Source: an uncultured Saprospiraceae bacterium (GTDB taxonomy: Bacteria > Bacteroidota > Bacteroidia > Chitinophagales > Saprospiraceae). From it: a DNA stretch of 43,708 bases. The notes below the pieces were generated by a model, which was given only the letters and a program-made list of their open reading frames with translations, had not been told where the DNA came from and searched no databases. The stretch spans positions 1-43,708 of the forward strand of contig CALLPK010000069.1 in the NCBI GenBank assembly GCA_938015415.1. The letters are read 5' to 3'. Below, piece after piece: positions 42,113 to 43,708 of this stretch (position 1 is the first letter of the stretch; the number at the start of each line of letters is the position of its first letter). The position numbers and the translations under genes are program-made.

Positions 42113-43441
42113 TTAATTTTCGTACAGCCATTCTAGTACGGGCGTCATTGCTTCTTTATATTTTTGGGAACTCCCCTGGAAATTATTGTGCATAAAACTG
42201 ATAATCAACAGCTGACCTTTTTTCGTTTTTAAATAACCACTTAAACAGTAAACACCACTCATTGATCCGGTCTTGGCAAATACATAAGGTCGATCTTTAC
42301 CGCCGTACCACCCTTTTAGGGAGCCGGATACGCCACCTGCCGGAAAAAGGTCTAGCAATCGGTCGATAGGTACGGTTTCCGGTAGTTTTCTTAAGACCCA
42401 GCCAATGCTATGAGGTGTGAGCAGATTATAACGGGAAAGGCCCGATCCATCCACCCAGCGAATATTTGTTGCCACTTCTTGGAAAAGGGTTTCTTCCATC
42501 CGCTCAATGGCCTGTCGGGTATTCAAGGTATCCGTAAGCTTACCCCCTATAGTCAGTAGAATTTGTTCTGCGATAAAATTGTCACTTTCCTGCATCATTT
42601 GTCGGTAGAGATCATCCCTGAGGTTTCGTTCCACCACAATGCTGTTTTTTGCTAATGGACGCTGAGAGAGGTCCTGCTGGATAAAGCGATTAAGTGTATC
42701 CGTTAGCAGCTGAGTAATCAAACCTGGTTGGTAAGTAAAAGGACGACTCCTTTGAAATTTCCTACTTTTTAAATCTGTAGCCAGAAAAAATTGATTATCC
42801 GTTTCCGCTCTAAGTATTTTACCATATCCTAAAGTTGGATCCAAAAATGAATTTTTGGCAAAATAGGCTGGCAAGATAGTCAGGTTATTGCCCGTTGGAT
42901 TAAAGAAGGTAACCCGATTTCCGTAGATCGGAAATGGCGATTTTTCTACTTGGTAGGAATAGGCGTAATCATCCCATGCCCATCCCGCGCCAAAGCGATC
43001 GTCCATAAAGTTAGCCTGGCTGTAAAGGATTATATTTTCCTTTCTTGATGTTACGAAAGAAGTAAAAGAAGAGTCTTGAACTATTTTGTCATAAAGAAAA
43101 GCAGGATCTCCAGTTCCCCATATCCAAAGGGTATCACGCTGAGACAAATATTGGAAACTGGGAATTTTTTTATTCAGTGTTTCCAGAGCAGCGTACAGCG
43201 TAAGAATTTTAATATTAGAAGCTGGTATAAATCGATGATGGGCAAACTGTTGATAAATAATTTGTTTGTCTTCTACCGACTCAATATAAATTCCGGAAAA
43301 ATTTTCTGCAAATAAAGGATTACCGCGGATCACCTCTGCCAGTTCTGTTCTGGAATTTTTTAGAGCAGGTTTAGTCGTTTTACAAGCGGTGGTGAAAATC
43401 ATTAACCAGCATAAGCAAAACAATAAATGTCTGTCGTACAT
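42113..43441 (-). CDS. D-Ala-D-Ala carboxypeptidase/endopeptidase, PBP4 family (S13)
   Basis: 442 residues. Lipoprotein-like signal MYDRHLLFCLCWLMIFTTAC (Cys20). Penicillin-binding motifs: SxxK as PASNIK (Ser75-Lys78), SxN as ESDNF (Ser286-Asn288), and KTG as AKTGSMSG (390-392). Family S13 (DacB/PBP4) removes the terminal D-Ala and cleaves cross-links in peptidoglycan in the periplasm. The protein has the SGLSRYNLLTP segment usual near the active site. The long insert between SxxK and SxN motifs is shorter than in E. coli PBP4. It stands alone, convergent with the TonB-C gene (20-bp gap). Confidence 0.92.
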   Translation of the reverse strand: MYDRHLLFCLCWLMIFTTACKTTKPALKNSRTELAEVIRGNPLFAENFSGIYIESVEDKQIIYQQFAHHRFIPASNIKILTLYAALETLNKKIPSFQYLSQRDTLWIWGTGDPAFLYDKIVQDSSFTSFVTSRKENIILYSQANFMDDRFGAGWAWDDYAYSYQVEKSPFPIYGNRVTFFNPTGNNLTILPAYFAKNSFLDPTLGYGKILRAETDNQFFLATDLKSRKFQRSRPFTYQPGLITQLLTDTLNRFIQQDLSQRPLAKNSIVVERNLRDDLYRQMMQESDNFIAEQILLTIGGKLTDTLNTRQAIERMEETLFQEVATNIRWVDGSGLSRYNLLTPHSIGWVLRKLPETVPIDRLLDLFPAGGVSGSLKGWYGGKDRPYVFAKTGSMSGVYCLSGYLKTKKGQLLIISFMHNNFQGSSQKYKEAMTPVLEWLYEN

Positions 43442-43477
43442 AGGCCTTTATTTACTAATTTAAAATACTACAAACAG

Positions 43478-43507
43478 AAAAGCCCCGGAAAATCCGGGGC
43501 TTTTTTT
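43478..43507. terminator. Strong GC-rich terminator
   Basis: AGCCCCGGA / TCCGGGGCT (43481-43489 and 43493-43501), three-base loop, T7 on the plus strand and TTTT on the minus strand. It lies just after the stop of the histone-like gene (minus strand) and is probably its terminator. Confidence 0.88.
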
Positions 43508-43522
43508 AGGATTCAAACAGAT

Positions 43523-43708
43523 TTACTTTTTAGTAACTCGCTTTTTGGCAGCAGGTTTTCTAGTAACCTTTCTGGCGGTTGCTTTTTTAGCTACGGCTTT
43601 TTTAGCGGCGGGCTTTCTGGCGGTTACTTTTTTAGCAGTAGTTTTTTTAGCTACGGCTTTTTTAGCGGCGGGCTTTCTGGCGGTTGCTTTTTTAGCAGTA
43701 GTTTTTTT
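43523..43708 (-). CDS. Histone H1-like Lys/Ala-rich protein, N-terminus outside window
   Basis: Minus-strand frame, open from the right edge to TAA at 43523-43525. The visible 61 residues consist of repeats of the type AVAKKTTAKK and VTARKPAAKK, ending in PAAKKRVTKK. The DNA has a 60-bp periodicity (20 residues). Such tails occur in bacterial H1-like/Hc1-like and AlgP-like nucleoid proteins and bind DNA non-specifically. The start and any folded N-terminal domain lie beyond the edge. Confidence 0.85.
   Translation of the reverse strand, partial: KKTTAKKATARKPAAKKAVAKKTTAKKVTARKPAAKKAVAKKATARKVTRKPAAKKRVTKK

Overview
The window looks like chromosome of a Bacteroidota bacterium, most likely a Saprospiria-type (Lewinella/Haliscomenobacter-like) organism. 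That placement is inference. What the sequence shows is type IX secretion (T9SS) C-terminal sorting domains of both type A and type B, a PorP/SprF-like protein, HYR-rich giant surface proteins, paired ExbD genes, several -7 elements of the Bacteroidota form TAnnTTTG, and no clear Shine-Dalgarno sequences. No rRNA, tRNA, CRISPR array, transposase, integrase or prophage gene was found.

Layout. 1-2390 (-): 5' part of a secreted SdrD_B-like surface protein that runs off the left edge. 2675-4263 (+): csaA and two exbD-type genes. 4353-5006 (-): polysaccharide deacetylase. 5215-6950 (+): gltX with a coupled 61-codon gene, then a strong terminator. 7315-18779 (+): a cell-surface module made of a 2706-residue HYR/Ig-like adhesin with a type B sorting domain, its PorP/SprF-like partner, and a PD40/OmpA-family protein. 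19175-24067 (+): two proteins with type A sorting domains. The first has its signal peptide out of frame at a (CTTT)4 tract. 24304-26808 (+): ECF sigma factor, membrane anti-sigma-like protein and a DUF4097-like exported protein. 27055-28708 (+): three unrecognised, AT-rich small secreted or lipoprotein-like genes. 28875-30284 (+): beta-CASP metallo-beta-lactamase protein, followed by a 117-bp tandem repeat. 30636-31175 (-): HNH-AP2 protein with a degenerate HNH motif. 31521-36642 (+): lipoprotein, DUF5723-like barrel and a second lipoprotein. 36748-38747 (+): a second ECF sigma factor overlapping a gene that joins an anti-sigma-like N-terminus and one membrane helix to an outer-membrane barrel. 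38757-41474 (-): MazG-like NTP pyrophosphohydrolase and a patatin/barrel protein. 41643-42092 (+): TonB-C lipoprotein. 42113-43441 (-): PBP4-type carboxypeptidase. 43523-43708 (-): C-terminus of a lysine/alanine-rich histone H1-like protein.

How the genes fit together. The dominant theme is the cell envelope: secreted or anchored adhesins, their outer-membrane partners, lipoproteins, peptidoglycan and polysaccharide enzymes, energy-coupling components, and two sigma/anti-sigma systems that probably sense envelope state. The most notable signals are two short-repeat tracts inside envelope genes. One is a tetranucleotide tract that appears to leave a T9SS-exported protein switched off in this sequence. 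The other is a heptanucleotide tract in the periplasmic linker of the sigma-regulator/barrel fusion. A gain or loss of one unit in either tract would change the reading frame.
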